Origin: Comamonadaceae bacterium OS-1
GTDB taxonomy: Bacteria > Pseudomonadota > Gammaproteobacteria > Burkholderiales > Burkholderiaceae_C
Length of the DNA: 64,000 nt
Assembly: GCA_027923965.1 (NCBI GenBank)
Contig: AP026969.1
Span: 3,100,001 to 3,164,000 of the forward strand
Reading direction: 5' to 3'
The position numbers and the translations under genes are program-made. Shown piece by piece: positions 9,124-17,611 of the stretch (position 1 is the stretch's first letter; each line of letters opens with the position of its first letter). The notes beneath the pieces are model-generated. The model searched no databases and had not been told where the DNA came from. It was given only the letters and a program-made list of their open reading frames with translations.

Positions 9124-10665
9124 CTATTCCAGACCCAGCTCCTGGATCTTGCGGGTGATGGTGTTGCGGCCAATGCCGAGCTTTTGCGCGGCCTCGATGC
9201 GGCGGCCCCGGGTGTTGTGCAGGGCGGTAAGTATCAACTTGGACTCGAAACGGCGCGACAGCACGTCCCATACGTCATGCCGGTCGTTCGCCAGCAGCTC
9301 CAACGCCTCAGCCTCCAGGCCCAGCTCCCAGCCGGTCTGCGCCGTGGGCGCATGGGCGTGGGCATCGGGGGGCCGCAACGCCTCGGCACTGGGCCGGAAG
9401 ACGGTGTCGGCATCCACGTCGGGGCCGCTCTCCGCCGGCACCAACGGCACACCGACGAGGCGGGTTGCCATGGTGTGCCCCAGGCTGGATGGCGGCACGG
9501 TGACGCCCAGCACATCGGGCGGCAGGTCTTTGGGCTCGATGGTCTGGGCCGGGGCCATCACGGTGAGCCAGTGGCACAGGTTTTCCAGCTGGCGCACGTT
9601 GCCGGGGAACGGGAACAGCGCAATCTGCGCCAGCGCCGCATCGGATATGCGTTTGGGCTCCACGCCGAGCTGCTTGGCGCTTTGCTGCAAAAAGTGCCGG
9701 GTCAGCATGGGCACGTCTTCGACCCGCTCACGCAGTGCGGGCAGGCGCAGGCGGATGACGTTCAGGCGGTGGAACAAATCTTCGCGAAACACGCCGTCGC
9801 GCACCCGCTGCTCCAGATCCTGGTGGGTGGCGGCGATCACGCGCACCTGGGCTTTGACGGCGTTGTGGCCGCCGACGCGGTAGAAATGCCCGTCGCTGAG
9901 CACCCGCAGCAGCCTAGTTTGCAGATCGAACGGCATGTCGCCGATTTCGTCCAGAAACAACGTACCGCCATCGGCCTGCTCAAAGCGGCCCCGGCGCATG
10001 GTTTGCGCGCCGGTAAAGGCACCGCGCTCGTGTCCAAACAGCTCGCTCTCCAGCAGGTCTTTCGGGATTGCTGCGGTATTGATAGCTACAAACGGCCCAT
10101 TGGCGCGCGGTGAGTGCTTGTGCAGTGCACGGGCTACCAGCTCTTTGCCGGAGCCGGATTCGCCGGTGATCATCACCGTCACATTGCTCTGGCTGAGGCG
10201 GCCAATGGCGCGGAACACGTCCTGCATCGCCGGGGCCTGGCCCAGCATTTCGGGGGCGGCGGCCATGCGCTCTTCGGCCACTTCTTCGCGCTGGCTTTCT
10301 TCCACCGCGCGGCGGATCAGCTCCACCGCCTTGGGCAGGTCAAACGGCTTGGGCAGATATTCGAACGCGCCGCCCTGGAAGGCCGATACGGCGCTGTCCA
10401 GGTCGGAGAAGGCGGTCATGATGATCACCGGCAGGCCGGGGTGCATGAGCTTGACCTTCTCCAGCAGGTCCAGGCCCGAGCCGCCGGGCATGCGGATGTC
10501 GCTGACCAGGATTTGCGGGCCATCTTCGTCGGTGGCGGACTCCAGCGCGGCCAGCACGTCACGCGGATTGGTAAAGCTGCGGGTCGGCAGGTCTTCGCGC
10601 AGTAGCGCTTTCTCCAGAACAAAGCGGATGGATTGGTCGTCGTCTACTATCCAGATCGGCTTCAT
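9124..10665 (-). CDS. ntrC: Nitrogen regulation response regulator NR(I), NtrC
   Basis: 513 residues. A receiver domain (WIVDDDQSIRFVLEKAL; phosphoacceptor Asp in VSDIRMPGGSGLDLL) is followed by a sigma-54-interacting AAA+ domain with Walker A GESGSGKE and the GAFTGA loop (GHERGAFTGAQTM). The C-terminus is a Fis-type helix-turn-helix (KLGIGRNTITRKIQELGLE). Phosphorylated by NtrB under nitrogen limitation, it activates sigma-54 promoters such as the one found here in front of glnA. I start at the ATG 10665, with AGGTGA about 8 bases upstream; the GTG at 10677 overlaps that ribosome site. It lies 38 bp after ntrB, so the two are one operon. Confidence 0.95.
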   Translation of the reverse strand: MKPIWIVDDDQSIRFVLEKALLREDLPTRSFTNPRDVLAALESATDEDGPQILVSDIRMPGGSGLDLLEKVKLMHPGLPVIIMTAFSDLDSAVSAFQGGAFEYLPKPFDLPKAVELIRRAVEESQREEVAEERMAAAPEMLGQAPAMQDVFRAIGRLSQSNVTVMITGESGSGKELVARALHKHSPRANGPFVAINTAAIPKDLLESELFGHERGAFTGAQTMRRGRFEQADGGTLFLDEIGDMPFDLQTRLLRVLSDGHFYRVGGHNAVKAQVRVIAATHQDLEQRVRDGVFREDLFHRLNVIRLRLPALRERVEDVPMLTRHFLQQSAKQLGVEPKRISDAALAQIALFPFPGNVRQLENLCHWLTVMAPAQTIEPKDLPPDVLGVTVPPSSLGHTMATRLVGVPLVPAESGPDVDADTVFRPSAEALRPPDAHAHAPTAQTGWELGLEAEALELLANDRHDVWDVLSRRFESKLILTALHNTRGRRIEAAQKLGIGRNTITRKIQELGLE

Positions 10666-10703
10666 AGTGGGGGTCACCTCGGGTCAGAATGCCTTGGTTG
10701 TAG

Positions 10704-11777
10704 TCAAGGCAGGGGTATGAGTAATTTGAAATCCGTGCGGCCCGGAACACTGTCGCATTCGATCAAGCCATGGTGTTGCTGAACAAAGGTTTGCGCCAAC
10801 GTCAGCCCCAGCCCGGACCCGCCTTCCCTGCCCGACACCAGCGGGTAAAAAATACGGTCCTTGATCGACTCGGGAACCCCCGGGCCGTTGTCGATGACAT
10901 GCAATTCCAGTGCCAATCGGTAACGTTGTTTTCCAAAGGTCACCTGGCGCGCAATCCGGCTGCGGAAAGTGATCTCGGCATCGCCCTCGGCGATGCGCTC
11001 GGCCAGGGCCTGGGTGGCGTTATGGGCCACGTTGAGCACTGCCTGGATGAGCTGTTCGCGGTCGCCGCGGAACTCCGGGATGGACACGTCGTATTCGCGC
11101 TCGATGCGCAGCCCGCGCGGAAACTCGGCCAGGATCAGGGAGCGCACGCGCTCGCAGATTTCGTGGATGTTCACGTCGCCCACCACGTGCGGGCGGCGGT
11201 GCGGGGCCAGCAGGCGGTCTACCAGGCTTTGCAGGCGGTCGGCCTCGTGGATGATGACCTGGGTGTACTCGATGAGCTCGCGCGACTCGATCTCCATCTC
11301 CAGCAGTTGTGCCGCGCCACGGATGCCGCCCAGCGGGTTCTTGATCTCGTGGGCCAGATTGCGGATCAGTTCCTTGTTGGCCTGGGCCTGGTCAATCAGG
11401 CGCTCTTCACGGTCTTGCTTGGCCTGCTGCTCCTGCGGCAGCAGCTCGATGATGATCTCGCCGGGGCGCTCGGTCTGCGCCAGGATCACGTGCACCGGTA
11501 CCGGCTCGTGGTTCAGGCGCTTGAGCCAGGCGTCGTACCGCAGCGCGGCAAATTCGTTGCTGCCGGCGCCTTCCAGGGCGTTTTGCAGGATGTGCGGCTC
11601 GGTGAAGCAGTCGGGGAAGTGCGAGCCTTCGATGGTGCGGCGCGAGGTACCCAGCGCGTCTTCCAGGGCGGCATTGGCAAACAGCACCGCGCCATCGCTG
11701 GCCAGCACTGCCACCAGGGTGGCCAGCAGATCAAACGCGTGAAAGCGCGCGATGTAAGGGTGGGTGGGGAGTGTCAA
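10704..11777 (-). CDS. ntrB: Nitrogen regulation sensor kinase NR(II), NtrB
   Basis: 357 residues. An N-terminal PAS-like domain (LATLVAVLASDGAVLFAN) precedes a HisKA dimerisation domain with the phosphoacceptor His in RNLAHEIKNPLGG. The C-terminal HATPase domain has an N-box (NVAHNATQAL), a G1 box (DNGPGVP) and a G2 box (GREGGSGLGLTLA). NtrB is soluble: no membrane segment is seen. With PII it switches between kinase and phosphatase toward NtrC. The start is a TTG at 11777, which lies just after the stop of the preceding small gene, and no strong ribosome site is visible, so translational coupling is plausible. Confidence 0.94.
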   Translation of the reverse strand: MTLPTHPYIARFHAFDLLATLVAVLASDGAVLFANAALEDALGTSRRTIEGSHFPDCFTEPHILQNALEGAGSNEFAALRYDAWLKRLNHEPVPVHVILAQTERPGEIIIELLPQEQQAKQDREERLIDQAQANKELIRNLAHEIKNPLGGIRGAAQLLEMEIESRELIEYTQVIIHEADRLQSLVDRLLAPHRRPHVVGDVNIHEICERVRSLILAEFPRGLRIEREYDVSIPEFRGDREQLIQAVLNVAHNATQALAERIAEGDAEITFRSRIARQVTFGKQRYRLALELHVIDNGPGVPESIKDRIFYPLVSGREGGSGLGLTLAQTFVQQHHGLIECDSVPGRTDFKLLIPLP

Positions 11778-11788
11778 ACCAAGGCGTC

Positions 11789-12286
11789 TCAGGGAAGGTT
11801 ACGGGGTGGGGGCAGGCGCGACAACTCTCGCCGCAGGCCCGCGATGTCGGCATCGTTGCGGGCGATGCTGGCTTTCAGTTCGGCCACACGGTCCAGGTAT
11901 TTTTGGTAGTTGCGGGCCTCGCCGCCTTGTTTGTCGGGCTCACCGCCGTTGTATTCCTTGAGCAGTTCGGACTGGCGGGTTTCGGCTCTTTTCAGCTCGG
12001 ACTCCAGGATCATGCGGGCATCAGAATCACGGGCGCGCTGCTCGGCACCGTCGTTGCGCGGGCCGCTGGGCGCGGGGGCGCGTACCGGCGCAGACGCAGT
12101 ACCCGGTGGATTGCTGTGGATGATGGTGACGTTGCCGCCCTCCACCAGTTTGCAGCCCCGGGCCTTGGCATCTTTGGCGTCCCGGACGGCATTGGTGTAT
12201 TCGTTGCCGCAGCGGTAGACAGCCGTGTCCTGCGCCCAAACAGAGGCCGATGCACATACCAAAATCAGACCAAAAAAGTGTTTCAT
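11789..12286 (-). CDS. Small secreted protein with C-terminal coiled coil
   Basis: 165 residues. A signal peptide (MKHFFGLILVCASASVWAQ) precedes a short domain with two cysteines (AVYRCGNEYTN … ARGCKLVEGG), resembling DUF4124-type periplasmic proteins. A proline/alanine linker and a charged helical segment (RMILESELKRAETRQSELLKEY … YLDRVAELKASIARNDADI) likely form a coiled coil. It lies between glnA and ntrB on the same strand, 11 bp from ntrB, and may be transcribed with ntrBC. No function is known; a link to nitrogen metabolism is positional inference only. Confidence 0.7.
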   Translation of the reverse strand: MKHFFGLILVCASASVWAQDTAVYRCGNEYTNAVRDAKDAKARGCKLVEGGNVTIIHSNPPGTASAPVRAPAPSGPRNDGAEQRARDSDARMILESELKRAETRQSELLKEYNGGEPDKQGGEARNYQKYLDRVAELKASIARNDADIAGLRRELSRLPPPRNLP

Positions 12287-12374
12287 GCGTAAAGAGTGAA
12301 GCCCTGTCGGGCCAGAACTAGGTAGAAGTGCGCAACGGTACTCTGTTTATCAGCGGTCTATAAGCCGTAACGAA

Positions 12375-12400
12375 AAAAGGACGGCTTGCGCCGTCCTTTT
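12375..12400 (-). terminator. Rho-independent terminator after glnA
   Basis: An 11-bp perfect stem, AAAAGGACGGC (12375–12385) with GCCGTCCTTTT (12390–12400) and a TTGC loop. On the minus strand it is followed by a T-tract and begins about 48 bp after the glnA stop. It probably limits read-through from glnA into the small gene and ntrBC. Confidence 0.88.
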
Positions 12401-12447
12401 GAGAGCCTGGGTGTCGCAATAAGTTGCGCCTCCAAAGGCCGTCGCTT

Positions 12448-13863
12448 TTAGAGCGAGTAGTACATGTCGAACTCAACCGGGTGGGCCGCCATGCGCATGC
12501 GGGTGACTTCGGTCATTTTCAGCTCGATGTATGCATCAATGTACGCATCGGTGAACACGCCACCCTTGGTGAGGAACGCACGGTCTTTGTCCAGGCATTC
12601 GAGTGCTTGGTCCAGGCTGTGGCAGACGGTGGGGATCAGCTTGTCTTCCTCGGGAGGCAGATGGTACAGATCCTTGGTGGCGGCTTCGCCAGGATGGATC
12701 TTGTTTTCCACGCCGTCCAGACCGGCCATCAACAGGGCTGCGAAGCCGAGGTAAGGGTTCATCAGAGGATCGGGGAAACGTGCTTCCACGCGGCGGCCCT
12801 TGGGGTTGGCCACGAAAGGAATACGGATCGAGGCCGAGCGGTTCTTGGCCGAGTACGCCAGCTTCACCGGGGCTTCGTAGCCAGGTACCAGGCGCTTGTA
12901 GCTGTTGGTGCCGGGGTTAGTGATGGCATTCAGGGCTCGGGCGTGCTTGATGATGCCGCCGATGTAGTACAGAGCGTATTCGCTCAAACCGGCATAGCTG
13001 TCGCCAGCAAACAGGTTCTTGCCGTCTTTCCAGACCGACTGGTGCACGTGCATGCCGGAGCCGTTGTCGCCCACGATGGGCTTGGGCATGAAGGTGGCGG
13101 TTTTGCCGTAGGAGTGCGCAACGTTCTGGATGACGTACTTTTGCAGCTGGACCCAGTCGGCGCGCTCGATCAGCGTGCTGAACTTGGTGCCCAGTTCCAT
13201 CTGGCCAGCGTTGGCCACTTCGTGGTGGTGCACTTCGACCGGGATACCCAGGGATTCGAGCACCAGGCACATCTCGGAGCGCATATCCTGGAAGCTGTCC
13301 ACGGGTGGCACGGGGAAGTAGCCGCCCTTGACGGAAGGACGGTGGCCGGAGTTGCCGTGTTCGTATTCCTTGCCGGTGTTCCAGGAGGCTTCTTCGGAGT
13401 CGATCTTGAAGAAGCAGCCGGACATGTCGTTGGCCCAACGCACGCTGTCGAAGACGAAGAATTCTGGTTCTGGTCCGAAGTAGGCGGTGTCGCCCAGGCC
13501 CGAGGCCTTCATGTAGGCTTCGGCGCGCTTGGCCAGCGAACGGGGATCGCGCTCATACGGCTTGCCGTCGGCGGGATCGATCACGTCGCAGGTCAGGATC
13601 ATCGTCGTTTCTTCAAAGAACGGGTCGATGTTGGCGGTGTTGGGGTCGGGCATGAGCTGCATGTCCGAAGCCTCAATACCCTTCCAGCCGGCGATGGAAG
13701 AACCGTCGAACGCGTGGCCCGAAATGAACTTGTCTTCGTCGAAATGGGATACCGGCACGGTCACGTGGTGCTCTTTGCCACGGGTATCGGTGAAGCGGAA
13801 GTCAACAAACTTGACTTCGTTCTCTTTCACCATCTTCATCACGTCAGCGACGGTCTTTGCCAT
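12448..13863 (-). CDS. glnA: Glutamine synthetase type I
   Basis: 471 residues, the normal length for GSI-beta. Visible motifs include [12 protein letters not shown] near the N-terminus, the metal/ATP-site block [22 protein letters not shown], the ATP-binding KPIVGDN region and [19 protein letters not shown]. The adenylylation loop is [10 protein letters not shown], with the Tyr that GlnE modifies, so activity should be controlled by adenylylation. The enzyme makes glutamine from glutamate and ammonia. I choose ATG 13863 because AGGAG lies about 7 bases upstream; the TTG one codon earlier is less likely. A sigma-54 promoter and NtrC-like sites precede the gene. Confidence 0.97.
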   Translation of the reverse strand: MAKTVADVMKMVKENEVKFVDFRFTDTRGKEHHVTVPVSHFDEDKFISGHAFDGSSIAGWKGIEASDMQLMPDPNTANIDPFFEETTMILTCDVIDPADGKPYERDPRSLAKRAEAYMKASGLGDTAYFGPEPEFFVFDSVRWANDMSGCFFKIDSEEASWNTGKEYEHGNSGHRPSVKGGYFPVPPVDSFQDMRSEMCLVLESLGIPVEVHHHEVANAGQMELGTKFSTLIERADWVQLQKYVIQNVAHSYGKTATFMPKPIVGDNGSGMHVHQSVWKDGKNLFAGDSYAGLSEYALYYIGGIIKHARALNAITNPGTNSYKRLVPGYEAPVKLAYSAKNRSASIRIPFVANPKGRRVEARFPDPLMNPYLGFAALLMAGLDGVENKIHPGEAATKDLYHLPPEEDKLIPTVCHSLDQALECLDKDRAFLTKGGVFTDAYIDAYIELKMTEVTRMRMAAHPVEFDMYYSL

Positions 13864-13926
13864 CAAGAATCTCCTGGTAGGGGTTGGGGTTTAAGAGGGA
13901 CTACAGATTTTTAGCACATCAGGCAA

Positions 13927-13942
13927 TGCAGTTTTTGTGCCA
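13927..13942 (-). promoter_or_regulatory. Sigma-54 promoter of glnA
   Basis: On the minus strand the sequence TGGCAC-AAAAA-CTGCA carries the invariant GG and GC exactly 10 bases apart, as required for -24/-12 recognition. It lies about 64–79 bp upstream of the glnA ATG. Confidence 0.85.
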
Positions 13943-14046
13943 TCGCGCGGCGGACGCACAATTTGTAACCACACGCACGCGCGCCACTTTACGCCACCGC
14001 ATTTTGCGCCAGAAAGCCGCGTGCAAAGCCCCGTATAGCCCCGCAT

Positions 14047-14089
14047 CGCACCAATTAAGAGCATTCCCAAAGCGCACCAAAAAAGTGCA
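14047..14089 (-). promoter_or_regulatory. Two NtrC-like binding sites upstream of glnA
   Basis: The NtrC consensus is GCACCA-N5-TGGTGC. Positions 14073–14089 read CGCACCA-AAA-AAGTGCA and positions 14047–14063 read CGCACCA-ATT-AAGAGCA: good left half-sites with weaker right halves. They are 26 bp apart and lie about 140 and 165 bp upstream of the predicted sigma-54 start, a normal enhancer distance. A third half-site CGCACCA occurs at 14098–14104, inside the end of the next gene. Confidence 0.65.
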
Positions 14090-14090
14090 T

Positions 14091-14930
14091 CTAACTGCGC
14101 ACCAGTTCAGGGCCTAACTTGGCATCGAAATTGTGCAAGCCCGCTAGCAGCGCCGGATAGGCGTGTGCCACCTGCCCGGGCGTGCCTTTCACTCCCAGCT
14201 CGATATGGCGGCCATATTCGGGATGGTCTACGCTGGGCAAACTGAATACCTTGACACCGTCAAACTGGCGCTCCAGCGCTTCCATCAGCGGCGTGAGTGT
14301 GGCCTCCATGCTGCCGAACACGATCACCGATTTCTCGATCCAGGCCGCGTGCTGGAACCACGGGCTGTAGTACTGGTCCAGCACCCAGGCCACCATGGGC
14401 CAGGCCATGACCGGAAAGCCGGGCACAAAGTGCACGCGGCCCATGCTGAAGCCAGGGATTTTGTTGTACGGGTTGGGAATGATCTGCGCGCCCTGCGGGA
14501 ACACGCCCATGTTCAGGCGGTGGATGTTGTCAGGATGCGCGGGCTCGTAGGGCAAGCCCTGCTCGCGGGCGGTGTCCTGCATGCGTTCGCGGATCAGGGC
14601 CTCGGCCTGCGGGTGCAAGGCCAGCGGCAGGCCCAGAGCCTTGGCGGCGCATTGGCGGGTGTGGTCGTCGGGCGTGGCACCGATGCCACCGGTGGAAAAC
14701 ACCACGTCGCCCGAAGCAAACGCCCGCTGCAAGGTGCTGGTGATGCGCGCCGGGTCATCGCCCACGTAGTCGGCGTAGCCAAGCTGCAAGCCACGCGCAG
14801 CCAGCAGCTCGATGACCTTGGGCAGGTGTTTGTCTGCCCGCTTGCCCGACAGAATTTCATCGCCGACGATCACCAGCCCAAAGGTGGGCGCAGATTCAAG
14901 GGGGCGGAAGATAGGAGGTTCCAGCGTCAT
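14091..14930 (-). CDS. CinA-like / molybdopterin-binding domain protein
   Basis: 279 residues with a MoaB/Mog-type fold as in the N-terminal half of CinA: FGLVIVGDEILSGKRADKH, the phosphate-binding STGGIGATPDDHT, and later NPYNKIPGFSMGRVHFVPGFP. The C-terminal nicotinamide-nucleotide amidase domain of CinA (PncC) is absent. Substrate is not known; related proteins bind or hydrolyse nucleotide cofactors. ATG 14930 overlaps the EI24 gene by 35 bp, indicating translational coupling; it is the last gene of the minus-strand operon starting at rsuA. Confidence 0.85.
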   Translation of the reverse strand: MTLEPPIFRPLESAPTFGLVIVGDEILSGKRADKHLPKVIELLAARGLQLGYADYVGDDPARITSTLQRAFASGDVVFSTGGIGATPDDHTRQCAAKALGLPLALHPQAEALIRERMQDTAREQGLPYEPAHPDNIHRLNMGVFPQGAQIIPNPYNKIPGFSMGRVHFVPGFPVMAWPMVAWVLDQYYSPWFQHAAWIEKSVIVFGSMEATLTPLMEALERQFDGVKVFSLPSVDHPEYGRHIELGVKGTPGQVAHAYPALLAGLHNFDAKLGPELVRS

Positions 14931-15792
14931 AAGTGGGTTTGGTTTGAACAGGTTCCAGAATTTCCAGCGGAGTGGCCACCGGGGGAGCAGGCGTTGCCGT
15001 CTCGGCCCGCAAGGCCTCCAGCGCGGCCAGCACGTAGTGGGCAAACCACAGCGACGAGAAGGCAAATACCAGGGTGTAGATCCAGATAGCCAGCGGCACC
15101 AGCACCACAAAGGCCGCGGCAAACAAGGCCCCCGAGGCCCACACCAGGCTGGGCGCAGCCCCCAGGTAGCCTGTCAGCACGCCGATGCCCATGAGGGTGA
15201 TGCGGTGGCGGCGGTAGATTTCACGGCGCTCTTCCTTGCTGGCGTGCAGGGCCAGCGCGTCGTAGGACATGACACGGTAGGTCAACCAGCCCCAGATCAG
15301 CGGCGGCAGCACCAGGATCAGCGGCGGCACCAGCCACAGGGGGATGGACACCAACAGCGCCACCAGCGCCAGCAAAATGGAGCCCAGCGACCAGAACAGT
15401 CCGCCGATAAAAGTGCCGCCCTTTTTCTTTTCCAAGTGGGGAAAGCGGCGCTCGGCCACCAGGGCCACCAGCGCCGGAGTCATCATCAGGGCCACCGCCA
15501 GCAGGGACAGCACCACGATGAACGGCGTGACGGCAAAGATCACCAGCAAGGGTGCCAACGCCACCTTGAGCTGGCCCACGCCCGCGCTCTCCAGCCAGGT
15601 CCACATGCGGCCTACCCATTCGGACGCGTCCAGCATGCCGCGTACCGTATCCAGCGCGGGCTCCCAGTAAAAGTAGCCCACACCCAGGGACAGGGCGACC
15701 ATGAGCAGCAAGGGCAGGAACGACAGCGCAATCACGCGGTGGTGCATGCAGTAGGCCGCAGCACGCCAAAAGGAATCCAAAAGCAGTTTCAT
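14896..15792 (-). CDS. EI24 domain membrane protein
   Basis: 298 residues. Several long hydrophobic segments are seen (about 22–42, 78–113, 140–170, 205–250), with the family-type N-terminus FWRAAAYCMHHRVIALSFLPLLL. EI24/CysZ-like proteins include the sulfate uptake protein CysZ, but the bacterial EI24 group is functionally diverse, so no substrate is assigned. The C-terminal ~45 residues are proline-rich and soluble. It starts 24 bp after the hydroxylase gene and overlaps the CinA-like gene. Confidence 0.82.
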   Translation of the reverse strand: MKLLLDSFWRAAAYCMHHRVIALSFLPLLLMVALSLGVGYFYWEPALDTVRGMLDASEWVGRMWTWLESAGVGQLKVALAPLLVIFAVTPFIVVLSLLAVALMMTPALVALVAERRFPHLEKKKGGTFIGGLFWSLGSILLALVALLVSIPLWLVPPLILVLPPLIWGWLTYRVMSYDALALHASKEERREIYRRHRITLMGIGVLTGYLGAAPSLVWASGALFAAAFVVLVPLAIWIYTLVFAFSSLWFAHYVLAALEALRAETATPAPPVATPLEILEPVQTKPTYDAGTSYLPPP

Positions 15793-15816
15793 GGCGATAA
15801 GGATACCCGGATCACG

Positions 15817-16782
15817 TTAACGCAAAACGGTCCACAGCCGCCGCAGGCCCAGCCACTGCTGCTGCCAGAAACCCCGTCCATAGTCGCGCCCGCCCTCGTC
15901 CGCCAGTTGGTCCCGGATGCCCGTGGGATCAAACCTTAGCTCGAAATTGGCGGTGCCAAACAGCATGTCCCACCAGGGCAGCAAGACCCCGAAGTTGTGG
16001 CCACCCAGGGTATTTTTGCCCGCGGACTCGTGGCCGATACCAATGCTGTGGTGCCGCCGGTGGAAGCGCGGGCTGACCCACAGGCGTTCGCCCACCCGGC
16101 CAAACCAGAGCCGCACGTTGGCATGCTGCAGGCTTTCGCTGAGCTGGGTAAAGGCCACGATGGCGATGAACTGGCCCGGGGCCACGCCCACCAACTGGGC
16201 CGCCACGGCGAAGATGAGGTCGCCGATCACGCTGTCGAGCAGGTGGTTGCGGTTGTCGCTCCATAGCGTCATCTGGCGCTGCGAATGGTGCAGTGCATGC
16301 AGGCTCCACCACCATGCAAACTGGTGCTGGGCGCGGTGCACCCAATAGCCCAGCAAGTCAAAAGCCACCAGGTACAGCGCAAAACTGAACACCGGCAGGT
16401 CGGTCACGCCAGGCCACAGGGCATCCAGGTGGAAAGTCGCCATGCCCGCCACCCGCATATCGCCGAACAGATCGTCCATCAGCGGGTCGAGGGTAAAAAA
16501 CAGCAGCAACCGGAACACGCCCAGCCGGTGCAACAGCGTGTAAATGATGTCAATACGCACCACTGCCCGGTCGCGCATCGGCTCCACGGGCCGCCAGCGC
16601 TGCAAGGGCCCGAGCACCGCCACCAGCACCACCAGTTGCAGCAGGCCCACCAGCAGCCAGCCCGTGGCGGCAAATGCTTGTTCCACCCAGCCGCCAAAAC
16701 CCAGGCCAAATACGATGGGCTGGACGAAAGCCTCAAACAGCCACTGCTGCGCGTCGGAAAACAGGTTGGTCAAAAAATCCAT
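15817..16782 (-). CDS. Sterol desaturase / fatty-acid hydroxylase superfamily protein
   Basis: 321 residues, integral membrane. The eight-histidine di-iron signature is present as HRAQH, HALHHSQ and, near the C-terminus, HRRHHSIG. Hydrophobic stretches lie around residues 35–60 and 100–150. Family members use a di-iron centre and O2 to hydroxylate or desaturate lipids; the lipid here is unknown. It starts 7 bp after the deacetylase stop, within the same operon. Confidence 0.88.
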   Translation of the reverse strand: MDFLTNLFSDAQQWLFEAFVQPIVFGLGFGGWVEQAFAATGWLLVGLLQLVVLVAVLGPLQRWRPVEPMRDRAVVRIDIIYTLLHRLGVFRLLLFFTLDPLMDDLFGDMRVAGMATFHLDALWPGVTDLPVFSFALYLVAFDLLGYWVHRAQHQFAWWWSLHALHHSQRQMTLWSDNRNHLLDSVIGDLIFAVAAQLVGVAPGQFIAIVAFTQLSESLQHANVRLWFGRVGERLWVSPRFHRRHHSIGIGHESAGKNTLGGHNFGVLLPWWDMLFGTANFELRFDPTGIRDQLADEGGRDYGRGFWQQQWLGLRRLWTVLR

Positions 16783-16789
16783 ACAGCCA

Positions 16790-17611
16790 CTACTGACGAT
16801 GGGCGCTAATCCACGCCGCGTAACTGGGGTGATCTCGCAGGGTGCGGAAGCAAAAGCCTCGCTCTTTCAGGCCGGCAATCAGCGGCTCCAGCACCGCCGG
16901 GGCCCAAGGATCCTTGCGCGACCAGATGCCCAGGTGGGCCAGCAAAATGTCGCCGCTGCGGATACCGCGCAGGGCCTGGGCCAGCAGCGCCGGGTTGCTG
17001 ACGCGCTCGCTGCCCAACTCATCGCCCAGAAACCCGGCTGGCGCCCAGCCCACGTGCGCGTAGCCGCAGGACTGGGCCGCCGCCAGCAACGCGGGCGAGG
17101 TCTTGCCCCCCGGTGCGCGGAACAGCGGCAGCGGGGCCTGGCCGGTCATGGCCTGCATGCGCTGGCTGGCACGGCGGATTTCTTCGCAGTACTGGGCGGC
17201 GGTCCAGGTGAATTCGCGGTCAACGTCCGGCCCGGCCGAGGGTTTGACGCGGAATTGCACCGGCGTGCCTGGCACGTCCGCCTTCCAGTACACGTGGTCA
17301 AAGGTGTGCGAGGCGAAGGCATGGCCCTCGGCGGCGCGGGCCTTCCACCACGGTGCCCAGTGCTCGCCCAGGCTGCCGTCGCCCTCTTGCGTGCGCTCCT
17401 GGGCGCCAAAGAAAGTCACCTGGACTTGCTGGCGGTTCAGCACCTCGGCTACCAGCGGGGCGATGCCCATATGGCCGGTGTCAAACGTCAGGTAGAGTGG
17501 TTTATCACAAGGTTTTTGGCTGCTAGCGCTTATGGAATCAGCGCAAGCAGCTATCAATACCGTAGCAACTGCACATTTAACGTGCTGCGTGGTCCAGCGT
17601 CCATACACCAT
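16790..17611 (-). CDS. Polysaccharide deacetylase (NodB-like), altered motif 1
   Basis: 273 residues. NodB motifs: motif 1 reads LTFDTGHMG, motif 2 SHTFDH and motif 3 RAPGGK. The canonical motif 1 is TFDDG; here the second Asp, a metal ligand in classical enzymes, is Thr, so metal binding may differ. I choose ATG 17611 (GGAAGG 7 bases upstream) rather than 17629. The gene overlaps the stop of the beta-propeller gene. The predicted signal segment, VATVLIAACADSISASSQ, is encoded by an in-frame copy of the dispersed palindromic repeat (17513–17557). Probably exported and acting on a cell-wall or extracellular polysaccharide. Confidence 0.85.
   Translation of the reverse strand: MVYGRWTTQHVKCAVATVLIAACADSISASSQKPCDKPLYLTFDTGHMGIAPLVAEVLNRQQVQVTFFGAQERTQEGDGSLGEHWAPWWKARAAEGHAFASHTFDHVYWKADVPGTPVQFRVKPSAGPDVDREFTWTAAQYCEEIRRASQRMQAMTGQAPLPLFRAPGGKTSPALLAAAQSCGYAHVGWAPAGFLGDELGSERVSNPALLAQALRGIRSGDILLAHLGIWSRKDPWAPAVLEPLIAGLKERGFCFRTLRDHPSYAAWISAHRQ
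17513..17557 (-). repeat. Dispersed palindromic repeat, copy B (inside coding sequence)
   Basis: On the minus strand it reads ATTGATAGCTGCTTGCGCTG-ATTCC-ATAAGCGCTAGCAGCCAAAAA. It lies inside the deacetylase gene and is translated as IAACADSISASSQK, in the same frame as copies C and E. Confidence 0.8.

Noticed and set aside
10075..10100. Repeat-like ATTGATAGCTAC in ntrC
   Set aside because: It encodes the conserved VAINTAAIP of NtrC-type AAA+ domains and has no palindromic core.
12424..13914. 496-codon plus-strand frame opposite glnA
   Set aside because: Shadow of glutamine synthetase; it reads through the glnA terminator and ribosome site and has no family motifs.
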